The notes beneath the pieces are model-generated. The model was not told the origin of the DNA. It made no database searches and saw nothing but the letters and a program-made list of their open reading frames with translations. This document shows positions 1 through 11,635 of a stretch of DNA of 50,000 nucleotides, piece by piece. The stretch's first letter is position 1. Each line of letters starts with the position of its first letter. The stretch comes from Theodoxus fluviatilis (Eukaryota > Mollusca > Gastropoda > Cycloneritida > Neritidae). The DNA lies in contig JAWQFJ010001793.1 of assembly GCA_034096865.1 (NCBI GenBank), forward strand, positions 62,580 through 112,579, in the 5' to 3' direction. The position numbers and the translations under genes were made by a program.

Positions 1-256
1 CTGTTGTCGTGTCCACGCACTATCGAGTACAATTCTGTCTGTTGTCGTGTCCACTCACTATCGAGTACACTTCTGTCTGTTGTCGTGTCCACTCACTATC
101 GAGTACACTTCTGTCTGTTGTCGTGTCCACTCACTATCGAGTACACTTCTGTCTGTTGTCGTGTCAACTCAGTACACTTCTGTCTGTTGTCGTGTCCACT
201 CTCTATCGAGTACACTTCTGTCTGTTGTCGTGTCCACTCACTATCGAGTACACTTC
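1..256. repeat. 38-bp minisatellite, copy A (truncated by window start)
   Basis: About seven tandem copies of a 38-bp unit containing GTTGTCGTGTCCACTC and ATCGAGTACACTTC. One copy near 165-185 is internally shortened. The same unit makes up the much longer array at about 19,970-21,885, and both arrays end at the same flanking sequence. The unit is stop-free on the plus strand, so it generates spurious open frames. Confidence 0.97.
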
Positions 257-478
257 ACACTGGGACAAATCCCGTCGAGGACTCGATCACTCCTGAGGAA
301 GGAGGATATTGCACACGCATCTACCTCCTCGCACTATCACCTTTTCTGTCTTGCTTCCTCTCACGCCGCCCGGCTTTATACACCATTTGGAGTCATGGAG
401 AACTAACGAACGAACCAACGAACAAACACACTTTATTTTACAAGGGTAGTGAATGGAGCAATGGTGCCTTACCAAAAA
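257..478. repeat. Flank shared with the second minisatellite copy
   Basis: This non-repetitive segment is nearly identical to 21,886-22,104, including GGAGGATATTGCACACGCAT. It shows that the two 38-bp arrays are parts of one segmental duplication and not independent expansions. No gene is seen in it. Confidence 0.9.
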
Positions 479-504
479 ATAGCCGAGTGACAGAGTGACC
501 GAGA

Positions 505-690
505 ACGTACAACGTAGCGGCCGTTCTTTACCGGGTGAACAGTGTTCACGAACTTGTTCCCCCTGTGGGTTGAGGATAAGAAATAACGTTAGAGGCGATT
601 AGCGATTACCATAAACTATTCTAGTAATTTTCGTGTACAATGGCCTTACATAACCCACGAAGGCTGATCGGCGGTAAAACTCATTCCATC
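505..690. repeat. Dispersed repeat, copy 1 (ATCC-tailed)
   Basis: Sequence around CATAAACTATTCTAGT and GGCTGATCGGCGGTAAAAC recurs at about 5,305-5,490 and 24,520-24,712. Each copy runs directly into an ATCC microsatellite. A fixed body with a simple-sequence 3' tail suggests a SINE or LINE 3' end, but no coding region or clear pol III boxes are seen. This copy has two internal deletions relative to the 24.5-kb copy. Confidence 0.8.
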
Positions 691-831
691 CTCCATCCAT
701 CGATCCATCGATCCATCCATCCATCCATCCATCCATCCATCCATCCATCCATCCATCCATCCATCCATCCATCCATCCATCCATCCATCCATCCATCCAT
801 CCATCCATCCATCCTTCCATCCATCCATCAC
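688..831. repeat. (ATCC)n microsatellite
   Basis: Nearly uninterrupted CATC/ATCC tetranucleotide tract with a few variant units at each end. It is the tail of the dispersed repeat to its left. The 12-nt frame cycle gives artificial open frames on both strands. Confidence 0.98.
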
Positions 832-1417
832 AAACTTGTCCAGAGAGGACGAACAGATCTTCTGCAGAAGTTGTCTGCCCAATCCCTACAGTTACATGAA
901 ATGCACTGTGGTTTCGTTTCTATCTGGGGCTCGATTTTCGAATGGATTCGACTTTGATCCACATCTCAATTTGAATGATATGACAATTTGCATGATATGG
1001 TAATTTGCATGAAGTATTGATGTATTCTACTTAGTGCTTTGAGAAACTAACCCTGGTATTTAGTTACGGTGTTTGTGGTACAGGTGTCAGTAATCCTCAA
1101 AATGAGCGTTGTGCATGCAATACTAGGAAAAAATGGCAGTTTGTGCGCCCGGCCAGCGCATGTCCTGGGAACGCTACGTACACTTCAAGCCTGGTTCGTG
1201 AGCAGAGTGGTGGCACTTAATAAAGCATTTAAAGTGTTGAGTGCCCGTTAAAACACCTGCTTTGCCTTCACCTTCATTTTATGTTCCATGCTCTATTCTT
1301 GCATTATTTTGGTGAATCTGCATTCAAGCATAGACGCTTCCTGTTCCATAATCTGGTATTCCCATAGATATCTCATTCTATCGTTGTACAACAAACATCA
1401 CTGTCTTCACGTTCCAG

Positions 1418-1767
1418 ATGAGAAGGTGGAGGTGCTGCTGATCCTGGCAGACGAGTACCAGTGCCAGATGCTGACCAAGAAGTGCCAGATCTTCCTTGCT
1501 GCCTCACTGGAGCAATGCCGGTTTGACACTGCCATCAAGCCATATCAAAACTATTTGTGGGAGTACGTGAAACACATCCCTTGCGATTCTATCCTGCGCT
1601 GGCTGAGGCTGACGGACCAGTTTTTCCCGAAGTCTAGCTTGCTTGAGGGACTGGTAAAGGAACTGGAGCCCCGGATGGAGTTTGACCAGCTGAGTACGGC
1701 GCCAGACTACGAAAGGTTCAGCTCTAGGGCCCTACGCCTTCTCTTCAAAACATACATGAAAGGCTAG
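1418..1767 (+). CDS. BTB/POZ-domain protein, 3' exon (copy A)
   Basis: This is the terminal coding exon of a BTB/POZ-type protein. The acceptor is a clear TTCCAG at 1,412-1,417. The frame starts with two bases completing a codon and encodes DEKVEVLLILADEYQ, the end of a BTB fold and the start of the following helical region, as in many BTB adaptor proteins. It ends at a stop at 1,765-1,767 after about 116 residues. It closely matches the exon at 25,487-26,034 but lacks that exon's Ser/Val repeat; at the same place it has a different segment (PYQNYLWEYVKHIPCDS) before the shared LRWLRLTDQFFP stretch. The matching BTB exon must lie upstream of the window, so this copy cannot be judged complete. 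The open frame extends left of the acceptor to 1,288, but the splice phase and family match argue that this is intron. The family's usual role is protein-protein interaction; no specific partner can be inferred. Confidence 0.75.
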
Positions 1768-3030
1768 ATCCGGTACTGAATTATAAAGTTAAAATCAGAT
1801 TTACGCGCTGCATCAAAAGGATGATGAAATGAACAATACGAAACGGGAACGCGATAACAAAAAAAACCACAACGAGAACACATTCGAAATATGGAAGAAA
1901 AGAAGAGAGAACTTCATCAACTCAATGACAGAATCCAACATGTGTTGGATCGACGCTGAATGAACAGCTTGCTCCTAGAAATGTTATGAGTATCAAAATC
2001 ATTTCAGATGCTTTGAAGGTCACAATGTATACAACCAGGAAGTAGATGTTCCTTTGAGCTGTAAACGTCTTGTACCATGTGCTTGTAGAAAGGAAGGCGT
2101 AAAGAAGTCAACTTCTTCTTCGCAGTGACTCGTGTCCATGCTTTGTTCATTAAAGCGGCATACTTGTCCCCTTTTGGTGTTGATATCCCACCTCGTGTAT
2201 TCTGGAGCTGCACTTCAGCCTATGACTATGAGAACTCCTAGTAGTTGAATGTAAATATTCAGTCATTTTACATAAATCATTAGAATTAATATCATTGACA
2301 TTATCAACGTGATTTCCGTAGACGTTCTTTATCGAAATCATCGCGAAAGTCAGGAAACGTGCTTTGTTGCTGTGTTTGTTATTTTAATCGTGCTACATAC
2401 GTATTTTCGTTAAGGCTATATGCACCATTTTTACATTGTATCAGGGTTGCCAAATGTGAAATAAAGGTTATGGTCGGCTATGTAAGAACTCACCAACATC
2501 TGTGATGAAACTGCTGTTGTCTGTGGCAGATGATGTTTGATTTTGTGAATTGCACCACGGGAGGGAAGCATCTGTGCATTTGGAGGTAAACTCGACTTCA
2601 TGTCCACTCCCAGCATAGCGCAAGGCTGTATTTATAGCGTGCGGAGATGGCTGTGGTTACGGTAACCATACCGACCCTATTTTGTGAATGCCTACCCACA
2701 TCCCCCATGTTACCTTCACCACAATTGTTTTAATTCTTGTAGGGTCTTTTCCTTTTACCGGTGTGGTGTTTGCAACATTTTATTGCGGTTAGGAACGCAT
2801 GTCCAGCATTGTAGGAAAAGGTGTGTACCTTTGTGCGTCTTTCCCTTCCACTGCTCCGTCTGAGAAAACTGTAACGTTGGTTGTAGTGTGGAGAGTGTGC
2901 ACTGCTCTGTTGATGACATTTGTGTCAATGAATACGTCATAAAGGGAAAAATATAAGTTTATTAAATATGCTTTCATGGATCGAATTAGGATATATTTTA
3001 TCACATCATTCTATCGAAATACAGAAAACA
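1768..3030. other. Non-coding stretch
   Basis: The first ~175 bases are 3' flank shared with the 26.0-26.2 kb copy, including an A-rich run. From about 1,945 to 3,030 I see only short open frames without family resemblance, and no repeats, RNA genes or splice-supported exons. Confidence 0.6.
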
Positions 3031-3034
3031 AATT

Positions 3035-3037
<3 letters not shown>

Positions 3038-3110
<73 letters not shown>

Positions 3111-3117
3111 GCGCACA
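3038..3117. repeat. (CA)n-(CG)n compound microsatellite
   Basis: A CA tract with one TACA interruption passes into alternating CGCGCG. The alternating purine-pyrimidine run is capable of Z-DNA. Short A and C runs follow. Confidence 0.97.
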
Positions 3118-4178
3118 GAGTCCTCCCCCCCCAAAAAAAAAACCTATTGGAGTATGACACCCACTGACACGACAAAATGTTTTTTGAATCTTGTGATCAT
3201 TCTGAATAACAGAACTTGCGTAGGCAGACTCTTTGCACTAATTCAGCATCATTAACCAACAAAGGGTTCTTTTTTACTCTGTGTTTCGGGAAAATATGCA
3301 TAATAATTAACAAAAAGCCAGATACTACGTGACTAGTAAAAACTGTTATTTGAAGCTTGTGGCCATTTTGGATGACAAAACTTGCAGGAAAAAAACCAAC
3401 TAGAAAATGAAAGTTATTTACTGACAAATGAAAGGACGTTTGTGTTCACTTTTGGTAAAATCTCCCCAATAGATTTTCACCAAAAATGTTTTACTGCACT
3501 CTGTTGCATGTCAGACACACATTTTAGTACGTTGTTTTGCCTTTTATTACTTGTTGCGAAGATGTACACTTTGTCGGTGGGACGAAGCATTGTAGAGCAA
3601 ATATCATGCAGAAACTCATGTATCTAAGAAAGACTCTACTTGTAATTCTCCCACAGTCAACATTGTTACATCTATTCCTCTCTGTATTCTCATGGGTTAC
3701 TCTGGGTTACAATACAAAAACGCCTATCAAAACGACACGTGTTGTGTTGTGCTTTTCCTTGTTAATTCTTGAACGAGACTACTGGCGTATTTGATCGCGT
3801 CATCTGTAGAGTCCTCCATGACTGAATATTTTGCGTTCGAAGTACGCTGTCATCCCCTGCCAATGAAGAGATTGTAGCTTTGGTGTAGATTGATGAAGAG
3901 ACACATGCGGAAAGATATGTTTTACATTCATCTTCTAGTAGACTTCTTGGCACACATGATTGGTTTCAGATCCCCGAGTTCGAAACGTGATTGTTTCTGT
4001 GGACAATCAATACATCTTCAGACTCAACCAAAAACATTACTTTAAAGATTTCCGAATGTTACTATGGAAAACACGGCTTTCATTCTGATATACTTATCTG
4101 TTAATAGAAAAGCACAGTGTCACAAAGAAGTTTGGCTCTTTGCAAGTCTTTGTCATGACTGGACTTGTACCAGTAAAG
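3118..4178. other. Unassigned AT-rich stretch
   Basis: No recognisable gene, RNA or mobile element. The open frames present are short, AT-rich and unlike any family I know. Confidence 0.55.
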
Positions 4179-4600
4179 GAGGAGGAGCAGGAGGAGAAAG
4201 AGAGAGGACAGGAAGAGGAGGAGGAGGAGGAGGAGGAGGAGGAGGAGGAGAAAGAGAAGGAGGAGGAGGAGAAAGAGAAGGAGGAGGAGGAGGAGGAGGA
4301 GGAGGAGGAGGAGGAGGAGGAGGAGGAGGAGGAGGAGGAGGAGGAGGAGGAGGAGGAGGAGAAAGAGAAGGAGGAGGAGGAGGAGGAGGAGGAGGAGGAG
4401 GAGGAGGAGGAGGAGGAGGAGGAGGAGGAGGAGGAGGAGAAGGAAGAGGTGGGAGGAGGGAAAAAAAGGGAGGAGGAGCGAAAAGGGAGGAGGAGGAGGA
4501 AAAATGGAGGAGGGACGAGGAGGAAGGAGGAGCTAAAAGGGAGGAGGAGGGAGGGAGGAGGAGAAAGGGAGGACGAGGACGAGGACGACGAGAAATACGA
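4179..4600. repeat. (GGA)n purine tract
   Basis: About 420 bases of almost pure purine on the plus strand, mainly GGA/GAG triplets with GAAAGAGAA interruptions and degenerating after 4,440. It yields artificial poly-Gly, poly-Glu, poly-Ser and poly-Pro frames. A mirror-symmetric purine run of this length can form triplex (H-DNA). Confidence 0.97.
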
Positions 4601-4980
4601 GTAGCAAAAACTATTAAATAAGATGCCATTATTACCACGAAAAGGAAGGCTCATAGACCATTGCATTCCACTCAACGTCTGAACCGGGACCGAAGGAATG
4701 TCTCAGGTATTGACAAGAGTCGGGAACAGGACTCTCGGGTGGGGAAATCCCTAGGACTGGCCCTGTGAAGAGACAGTGCCATGACCGGACTGTGGCACAA
4801 GTTGGGATACTGAACCTGGAAAAGCATCGCCTGGGACTGAAGTCATACAGAATTAGAAGACACCTCAAGTCGATCATTGCGTCGTCGCTCCTGCTGGAAA
4901 GCTAATCGTACGTCACTGAATCAAAAGGAGGAATTTGTGAAAACCAGAACCAGGGCCACTCAGTCATTTATCGGATTTTG
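4601..4980. other. Unassigned stretch
   Basis: Single-copy-looking sequence between the GGA and CA tracts. No supported gene or repeat family. Confidence 0.5.
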
Positions 4981-5044
<64 letters not shown>

Positions 5045-5095
5045 ACGCACGCACGAACAAACACACACACACGTACGCACACACTCACACACAGA
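4981..5095. repeat. (CA)n microsatellite
   Basis: Perfect CA repeat of about 55 bases followed by an imperfect CA part with CACG and AAAC interruptions. Confidence 0.97.
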
Positions 5096-5304
5096 ATCTG
5101 TCAATCCTGTGGTCAGTTGTCTTACGGTCTAATCAACTGTCTCTGGCACAGCTGTTACTCTGCTTTGCTGCATGACAGCCGAAAATAAAGGCTTCCGCTT
5201 TCGAAAAAAGGAAAACTTTCACATTTCGACTGCTTTCATTTGCATCTCGTGGAGAAAATTTGTTACCGAATGCAGCAAGAACAACAAACTTCCTTGTGCC
5301 CTTA

Positions 5305-5500
5305 CCCCTGTGGATTCGGGGTAAGAATTGACCCACCGCGTCTCCCTGCGCGATTCGTAAGAGGCGAATGACTAGGGACACCGTGACTTGATTTACGTTT
5401 ACTCTAAACTGTTCTAGTGATTTTCGTGCTTAATGGCCTTTCATAGCCTTTAAATGCTGATAGGCCGTAAAACCTCATCCATCCATCCTTCCTTCCTTGT
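5305..5500. repeat. Dispersed repeat, copy 2 (ATCC-tailed)
   Basis: Matches the repeats at 505-690 and 24,520-24,712, including CCGCGTCTCC, TTCTAGTGATTTTCGTGC and GATAGGCCGTAAAAC, and ends in a short ATCC/TTCC tail. It is more diverged than the other two copies and not part of the BTB segmental duplication, so this is an independently dispersed family. Confidence 0.75.
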
Positions 5501-5814
5501 ACCCAGTCAGATGTTTGAATCTCTTGCCAAATGCAGAAAGATACTATAGGACTACAGTGTACTCAACTGCTCTTGAGTTTATTGGCCTGACTCCTGGAAT
5601 TACTCATGTCTCGTATGTCGGTGGTAACTGACTCACAACATAGGAGGAGCGTCTCAGAGTAAGGTAGGGGGAAATACTGAAGACTGTTTGTCATTGTAAG
5701 TAGAAGACAGCCGGCTTTCATCTAACTTCGCCAATTGGTACACGCGAAGTTAAGTAGTTTGCAATCTGGCATTGAACACCTCGTCTCTCACTGAGAATCT
5801 GACGTGTCTGTTCC

Positions 5815-5965
5815 CAGGAAATCCTCAAGTTTTGTTCCAAAGTGGCCTCAAACACAGGGGAGACCATGCTGAGGACTGCCTTGTTGCAATGGAGTTGCCT
5901 CCCTTCTCCTCAGGGCCCAAGGGAAAAGGAAGTCGTTATAGACTTCCTGTATCGGACCTTGAGCC
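5815..5965 (-). pseudogene. Degenerate BTB/POZ exon fragment, antisense
   Basis: Read on the minus strand, about 5,905 down to 5,825 encodes GRQLHCNKAVLSMVSPVFEA, identical over this stretch to the BTB exon at 17,578-17,874. Towards the BTB N-terminus (5,905-5,960) similarity continues, but about 20 bases are missing where the intact exon encodes the SDIIFVVE strand, which breaks the frame. Past the shared part (below about 5,825) the match decays. No intact splice sites or reading frame remain. It is therefore a truncated, inverted duplicate between the two BTB loci. The plus-strand open frame at 5,842-6,096 is its shadow. Confidence 0.82.
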
Positions 5966-6099
5966 AATGGCGTCTTATGGTGGAGTTATGTATCCTTGCA
6001 GTCTACCATTCATCGAAGTGGGACAGTGGAATTAGACGTTACGTCCTTCCTATGAAACCATTAACTTCTCGAGAAGCACACCAAATACAAATATGAGGG

Positions 6100-6445
6100 A
6101 CTCGTTCGACTTGATATTGTGTCTGCGTGATCAGAAAAATACATACGTGGAAATGCTGGGTAATTTCTTTATGTCATCAACACGAAGAGGAAGTGCTTTC
6201 AAAATATGATTTCAAAGAAAAGAGAAGTTTGATCAAAACCAAGGGTTATAATTTAATATATAATTTACACAGACGGATTTTTTCTCTAACAAAAAACCAC
6301 AATGTAACAGGATGACTAATATCCCAAAAGGACTATATTCTCTACTGTTATAGGTGTTGGCTCAAAATGTCTCCGTCAGGCGATAGGAACATCCATGCAA
6401 GAACCAAGGTCTGTGCTTGCATAAGGTCATTGTGTGCCGAGCCGG
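6100..6445. other. Unassigned stretch
   Basis: AT-rich sequence without a supported gene or repeat. Confidence 0.5.
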
Positions 6446-6449
6446 CTAT

Positions 6450-7105
6450 CTGTCTGTGTGTGTATGTGTATGTGTGTGTGTGTGCTTGCATGCATGCGTG
6501 TGTATACGTGAGTGTGTACGTGTGTGTGTACGTGTGTGTGTGTACGTGTGTGTATACGTGTATGTGTGTGTGTGTGCTTGCGTGCATGCGTGTGTATACG
6601 CGTGTGTGTGTACGTGTGTGTATACGTGTGTGTATACGTGTGTGTACGTGTATGTGTGTGTGTGCTTGCGTGCATGCGTGTGTATACGTGTATGTGTATG
6701 TGTGTGTGTACGTGTGAGTATACATTTGTGTACGTGTATGTGTGTGTGTGTGTGCATGCGTGTGTATACGCGTGTGTGTGTACGTGTGTGTATACGTGTG
6801 TGTATACCTGTGTGTACGTGTATGTATGTGTGTGCTTGCGAGCATGTGTGTGTGCATACGTGTGTGTATACGTGTGTGTGTACGTGTATGTGTGTGTGTG
6901 TGTGTGTGTGCTTGCGTGCATGCGTGTGTATACGTGTGTGTACGTGTGTGTGTACGTGTGTGTATACGTGTGTGTGTGTGTGTGTGTGCTTGCGTGCATG
7001 CGTTGTATACGTGTGTGTGTACGTGTGTGTGTACGTGTGTGTATATACGTGTATGTGTGTGTGTAAAAAGGTGCACACACACGCGCGCGCATGCACACAT
7101 ACAGA
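6450..7105. repeat. TG-rich compound repeat with TATACG and GCTTGCGTGCATGCG motifs
   Basis: About 650 bases of TG dinucleotides punctuated by TACGTG, TATACGTG and a recurrent longer motif TGCTTGCGTGCATGCGTG seen about seven times at 80-120 base spacing. The higher-order spacing shows it is not a plain dinucleotide tract but a minisatellite built from one. It reads open in several frames as His/Thr-rich or Cys/Val-rich sequence, which is not evidence of a gene. Confidence 0.95.
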
Positions 7106-7389
7106 TGTGCTGAAAAGCACACGAATCAGTGCAAAACTCAAACCTAACTGGCCCCGCATCATGGTGCAAGTCGCACTGCGCCTCAAACGAAATGGAGCCA
7201 CAGTCCAGTGTAGTAAGCAGAGGGCCAGGCTGTCCATCTTGAGTTTTGAACAGAAAAATGATCTGTGGCCTGTTTGAATACAGTACCAAACGATTAAAAA
7301 CTGATTTACGGCGTGTTATTAAAAAATCCCTTTAAACAAATTATAATTGTACGTTTATCGAAAAATATCATAATTTGATTGAACTCACA

Positions 7390-7392
<3 letters not shown>

Positions 7393-7456
<64 letters not shown>
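7393..7456. repeat. (TC)n microsatellite
   Basis: Uninterrupted TC repeat of about 63 bases ending at a CGCGACAGG junction. Confidence 0.97.
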
Positions 7457-7458
<2 letters not shown>

Positions 7459-10405
7459 GACAGGAGTGTGATGTGGTGCTATTAAGCGTTATTGTTGATT
7501 TGATTGTGTGTAAATTCACTCCGTCTTCGTGTTCGAGCGTTTGGCTCATTGGGCGGAGCTATCGTGTAGCGGGGGGTACTGCGTCACTCCAGGAGAGGCC
7601 TGGGGGGTCTCTTGAGGGGGTTATAGCGTCATTGCTACAGGGTTTACACGCTCTCTGAAACGGGCTTAAGGCCCGCGAAATTTGTCGAGTAATGATTGGA
7701 GAAAACATTACAGGCGGGAAAATTCTCTCTATTGATTGGTGGGCAATCACGTGAGAGGAGGGACGTGAAGGTTCGATAGCGTCTAGATAGTCAGTTCAAG
7801 TCCATCGGTCTGGATGGAGGGAGGTAGTGCACATGGTCTGTGCCTCCGACGTTCAAGTTGCGCAGGCAGCTTGTGGGGCGAAGTCTTTTCGCTATGGTGG
7901 AATCTCTCTGTGTCGGCTCTCGTTGGTTTGGGACACATGGGAGTGGAAGACTGAGTCTTCCAGTGACTTGGACGAGGTTTCTGTGGGCCACACCACGGCC
8001 TGATGACTGAGGTGAATATTGCTTTCTCGCCATATTGCTTTTGCCGCGTGGGACACTTGACTATTGATATGGGCGGGAAGTAGGCAAACTAATTGGGGTT
8101 GGGTGATTTGTACTTCTAGGTCCGAAGTAACACCATGGAAATAACTGGGACGAGTAATAATCTCCATGTGAAATGATTTGTGGGTCATTTTTGTAAGTAA
8201 CAAACCGTTAATTCAAACTTTCTCGCTGGTAGCGGGTAAAGCGTTCTACTGGGCATCGGGTTGGGATGCTCCGCTTTAAACTTTGAATTTCGTGTGAATG
8301 AACTCGGTAAGGGAAGGGGTTGTTGCTTATAGGGGTGAAACGGTTGTATGTTTCAGGCTGTTTCCTTCGGGTTTTTCTTCTACCCGACTCTGTACTCTAC
8401 GCTGTTATCTGTGTACTGAGTCGCGCGCGGGGGCTACTGGTTCGCCGCCCGATCCTCTACGTATCTACTGGCCTACCGGTCTACTGGTCTACCTACGGTT
8501 CGTTCCTCTGGTCCAACGTAGTTCTACGGGCACTGCCTCTGCTGTTGGTGGAGGGCGGCAGTGTCGTCACGTTCGAGTCCACACGGGTGGACCTCGGGTC
8601 AAGTCGTCTCCTCTGAGGGAAGCTGCGCTGGACAGGTGTCTAGGCGCGAGGCTGCAGACGACGCGGGAAGAGCGCTGGAGCGCTCGGTCCGGCTGTACGG
8701 GTTCTACAGTCGTGCAAGTATACTCTTCATTGTAGCTGGGTAGCTACGATTTCGTTTGGACTGATTCTTGGGACCATTTGGTTAAGTGGGTCAAACGAAA
8801 TACACCTTGGGCAAGGTGGAAAGTCCGCACGGGCGGCCTGATCTTTAGGAAGGAGCTGATCAGAGGCAGAGAGGGGTGGAAAAATGCTAGCGTGTGCATT
8901 TGCTAGGGGCAATGTAGAAACGCGGCTGTTTGTTGCAAGGATGATATGCAACGTAAGAGAATATGATTCATGACTTGGTTCTCATGTGAGGATGACATTT
9001 ATCACGTTCTGCTTAGACAACGGGGTTTGGATCTGCCGGAGTTTAGGATTAACTTTCTAAACTTAAACTGACTTGGGGGAAAACAAGTTTGGCACTTGTA
9101 GGTCAGTGTTTTAATCTCACGTCGAGACAAGCGAGGAGGGGCCTGTTTGTAAGAGGGCCGCTTGTCTGAGTGGACACCGGGAGATACAGGTTGAACGCCT
9201 GTCGGTGTGGACTACTAGTGACTTCTGAGTTTGGATTATGTGTTACCCTGGACAAATTGTTCAAGCACGGGTTTGGAACAATTTCTTCCTTTCAGGAGAT
9301 TGAGAAGGGTGGGAGAGGGTAAAAGTCACTTTGGAATTTTGTGAGATTTGGTTGTGTTTATTGCCTGATAGTTCTAACGCTGTGTACTGTGGAATAGTCA
9401 CGTGTGGGTTGGAACGTTCTAGACCAAGAGGGAGTCCTGGCGACGGAAATGCAAGGTTGGTCCTTTTGTTTACTTCCTCGCCTGTGTTTTTACCGACGTG
9501 GATTGCTACTTGTGTGTGTGGTTTCACGCGAGTGCGTCGGCGAAGTGTGGTTTGAGCGAGTGAGTGTTTAGCGACGTGGAGTCTGCTTTGTTTACCTTTC
9601 CGCCATCCCAGGTTTGGGCGGAAGTTGTCACTACTTGCAGGGGGAAGAGTGGGAGGAGCCTGAGTGAGGGGGAGAAGGGGGTTTCTGGTATGCAGCGACA
9701 GCTGTGTGTGTTGCGTTCGGGAGTGAGAGTGACTTGTTGTCATTTTTGTGGATTGTTTTCACTTCTTGTGTTTTGGCAGGATTGTTATCGTTCTGAGGAC
9801 GCTCGTCAGAACGAGTGGTTGGAAGAACTGTGAATTTTGGATTTTTTGGATGTTGGTGAATTTTTTCCCAAGTTCTGGTGAAATGATGGAAAGTAGAAGG
9901 AAGTGGGAGATAGTTTTTTTCCTGTACCCTGTTTAACGCCCAGTCACCGGTGACTTAGGGGTTGACCTTGTGTAAAGGGTAGTGGGGATTTTGGAATTAT
10001 TTCTCATTTCCCTGTTTCTGAGAATTGTTGTTGTTGTTGTTGTTTTGTTTTGATCCAGACAGGAAGCGGGAGTTACCACCCTGACCGCCACCTGTCCCCC
10101 TTTGTTTTGATTTCTTTTTCTTCTTGCATTTATCACCTGTTTCCCTTCCCTTGTGGTCTCGTGCCACGGGGAAGAGTTTTCAGTGTTGAATAAACTTGTT
10201 GTTGATTTTTAAACTTGATTCAGTGGTCTGTGCTTATTTGAGTTCTTGATATTTCTCATGTTTGTAGTGTCCCCCCAAGGAGTGGAGGTTTAGTTTAGAT
10301 TGTAAACTAATTTTGTTTATCGCGGGTTTCCCTCCCTTTGACGATTATATCGTTCTTTGGGAGGGACCCTCCAGCTACTCAAGTTAAGATAAGCGAAAAC
10401 CACGA
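7457..10405. other. Long G/T-biased stretch without a supported gene
   Basis: About 2.9 kb with marked G and T excess on the plus strand. Open frames at 8,298-8,735 (+) and 9,261-9,743 (-) show no family features and look compositional. AATAAA occurs at about 10,188 (GTTGAATAAACTTG), preceded by pyrimidine-rich sequence, so this could be the 3' part of an untranslated transcript or a solo LTR. No gag/pol coding and no flanking direct repeat could be seen, so neither reading is supported well. Confidence 0.4.
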
Positions 10406-10407
10406 CA

Positions 10408-10464
<57 letters not shown>

Positions 10465-10496
10465 TCCCTCTCCCTCTACCTCCCTCCCTCCCTCTC
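10408..10496. repeat. (TC)n / (CCCTCT)n microsatellite
   Basis: Pure TC repeat of about 52 bases grading into CCCTCT and CCTC units. Confidence 0.97.
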
Positions 10497-11635
10497 AAAA
10501 TGTTGAATCACAATTCAATTGCGTATAACATTGCAGCAAATTATCCGATTCAATAAAGGTCTTCACCATCGCAAAGAACGTGACATCATAATGTGGATAT
10601 GCTACACAATGCAACACTGATCAAGGACACCATGCGACTCATTTTGTCGCGCAAGGTCACACATGTCAAATGGCGGCAAAGCCCACAGTCTGCAGTCGAC
10701 TGCCTTTCAGCGCCACTACATCCTCCATCTAATTAAGAACTTCATCAATCTTCCTGCTCACATCCTGCTTAATCCAGCCGTACTTACTGCCCCATCTTCT
10801 TTTCCAGCACTAGGTTTATCCAGAGGTCATCCAGATGGGCAATGTCCCGTAATGAAATTATCTTGTCCGGTGCCCTCTGGTCTCCAAACTGTTGAGTTGG
10901 CCACACTGCTGTCTGCTTTCTCATGCCTCCTCATTAGCTTTATGAGTAGAATGTGTGTCTATTGTTCTGACCGAGACGACAACTACCATGTCTCTGGCTA
11001 AAGCGGGTTTCCCAGAAATACGATATGCTAGTCAAAGGGAATCGGAATGCGACTTATTTTTTATGTGTCTGTTTCTTTGTCTGTTTGTTTGTTTGTCGCT
11101 TCGACGTGATTGGTGTATTCATACACAACGTCCAGTCAGTCAGATCTTATAATAAATCAGTTTCTCAAAGCAGACACTGCCTGCTTTTCCGTCCCAGTTT
11201 TCATTCCGACTCCTGTGTGACTACAGCGATCACTTCAAAAGGAGGCAGGAAACGCCATTTCGATTGCCTTTGCTAGCGTATCACTCATTCCTGGAAACGC
11301 ACCTCAGCTGGTCCAGGCCGCTATCCCCTGGGTGTTAGGCCGACCAGCCCCCTCGGCACCCATGGGGAAATGGAAGGAGTGGAAAGCGGCATTGACTTGA
11401 CTCGTGCCTAACGCCTGTGTTCACTCCACCAGCAAGTCTCGAGCCACACAGCTCGAGCACCTCTTCATCTCCGTCTCAAGTACACCTCGTACCTGGATTT
11501 CCAGTGTCGAACGTGTTCATGTAGAGACGCTGTCCTATTGGGGCGTAGAGAGGATGTATGAGAGTGAAGTGACGGAAAGAAGACAGGGAAGGAAAATTAA
11601 GGAAAAGAATAATGGAGTTTGCCCGCGGCTACCTC
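10497..11635. other. Unassigned stretch
   Basis: No recognised gene. An open frame at 10,663-11,001 (+) has no family resemblance or splice support. Confidence 0.5.

Larger units (their letters stand above)
1..1945. repeat. Segmental duplication, copy A
   Basis: The block minisatellite, flank, ATCC-tailed repeat, intron sequence, BTB 3' exon and 3' flank is collinear with 19,970-22,104 plus 24,434-26,185. Copy B has about 2.3 kb of extra DNA (22,105-24,433) at the point matching about position 468 here. Similarity stops near 1,945 here and 26,185 there. This is partial tandem duplication of a BTB/POZ locus; the 5' part of copy A lies outside the window. Confidence 0.88.

Noticed and set aside
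1..256. Possible CRISPR-like repeats (38-bp spacing)
   Set aside because: The units are directly abutting with no unique spacers, no cas genes are present, and the genome is eukaryotic.
646..882. MDGW-repeat frames (also at 24,594-24,966)
   Set aside because: Translation of the ATCC microsatellite on the minus strand.
1069..1251. 60-residue frame conserved in the duplicated intron at about 25.1-25.3 kb
   Set aside because: It is conserved only as part of the recent segmental duplication; frame differences in copy B and the intron position argue against coding.
4064..4621. Poly-Gly, poly-Glu, poly-Ser and poly-Pro frames
   Set aside because: All four are readings of the GGA tract.
5842..6096. 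84-residue plus-strand frame starting MASNTGETMLRTALLQ
   Set aside because: It is the antisense shadow of the BTB exon fragment; the same shadow occurs opposite the exon at 17.7 kb.
6348..7289. 313-residue minus-strand His/Thr-rich frame
   Set aside because: Translation of the TG/TATACG repeat; equally long frames occur on the other strand.
8298..8735. 145-residue plus-strand frame
   Set aside because: No recognisable domain; overlapping frames of similar size in the same GC-richer patch suggest chance.
9261..9743. 160-residue minus-strand frame
   Set aside because: Low-complexity Ser/Thr/Pro composition from a G/T-biased region, with no family motif or supporting repeat or splice evidence.
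7457..10330. LTR retrotransposon
   Set aside because: An AATAAA and a G/T-rich leader-like region are present, but no matching second LTR, primer-binding site or gag/pol remnant was found.
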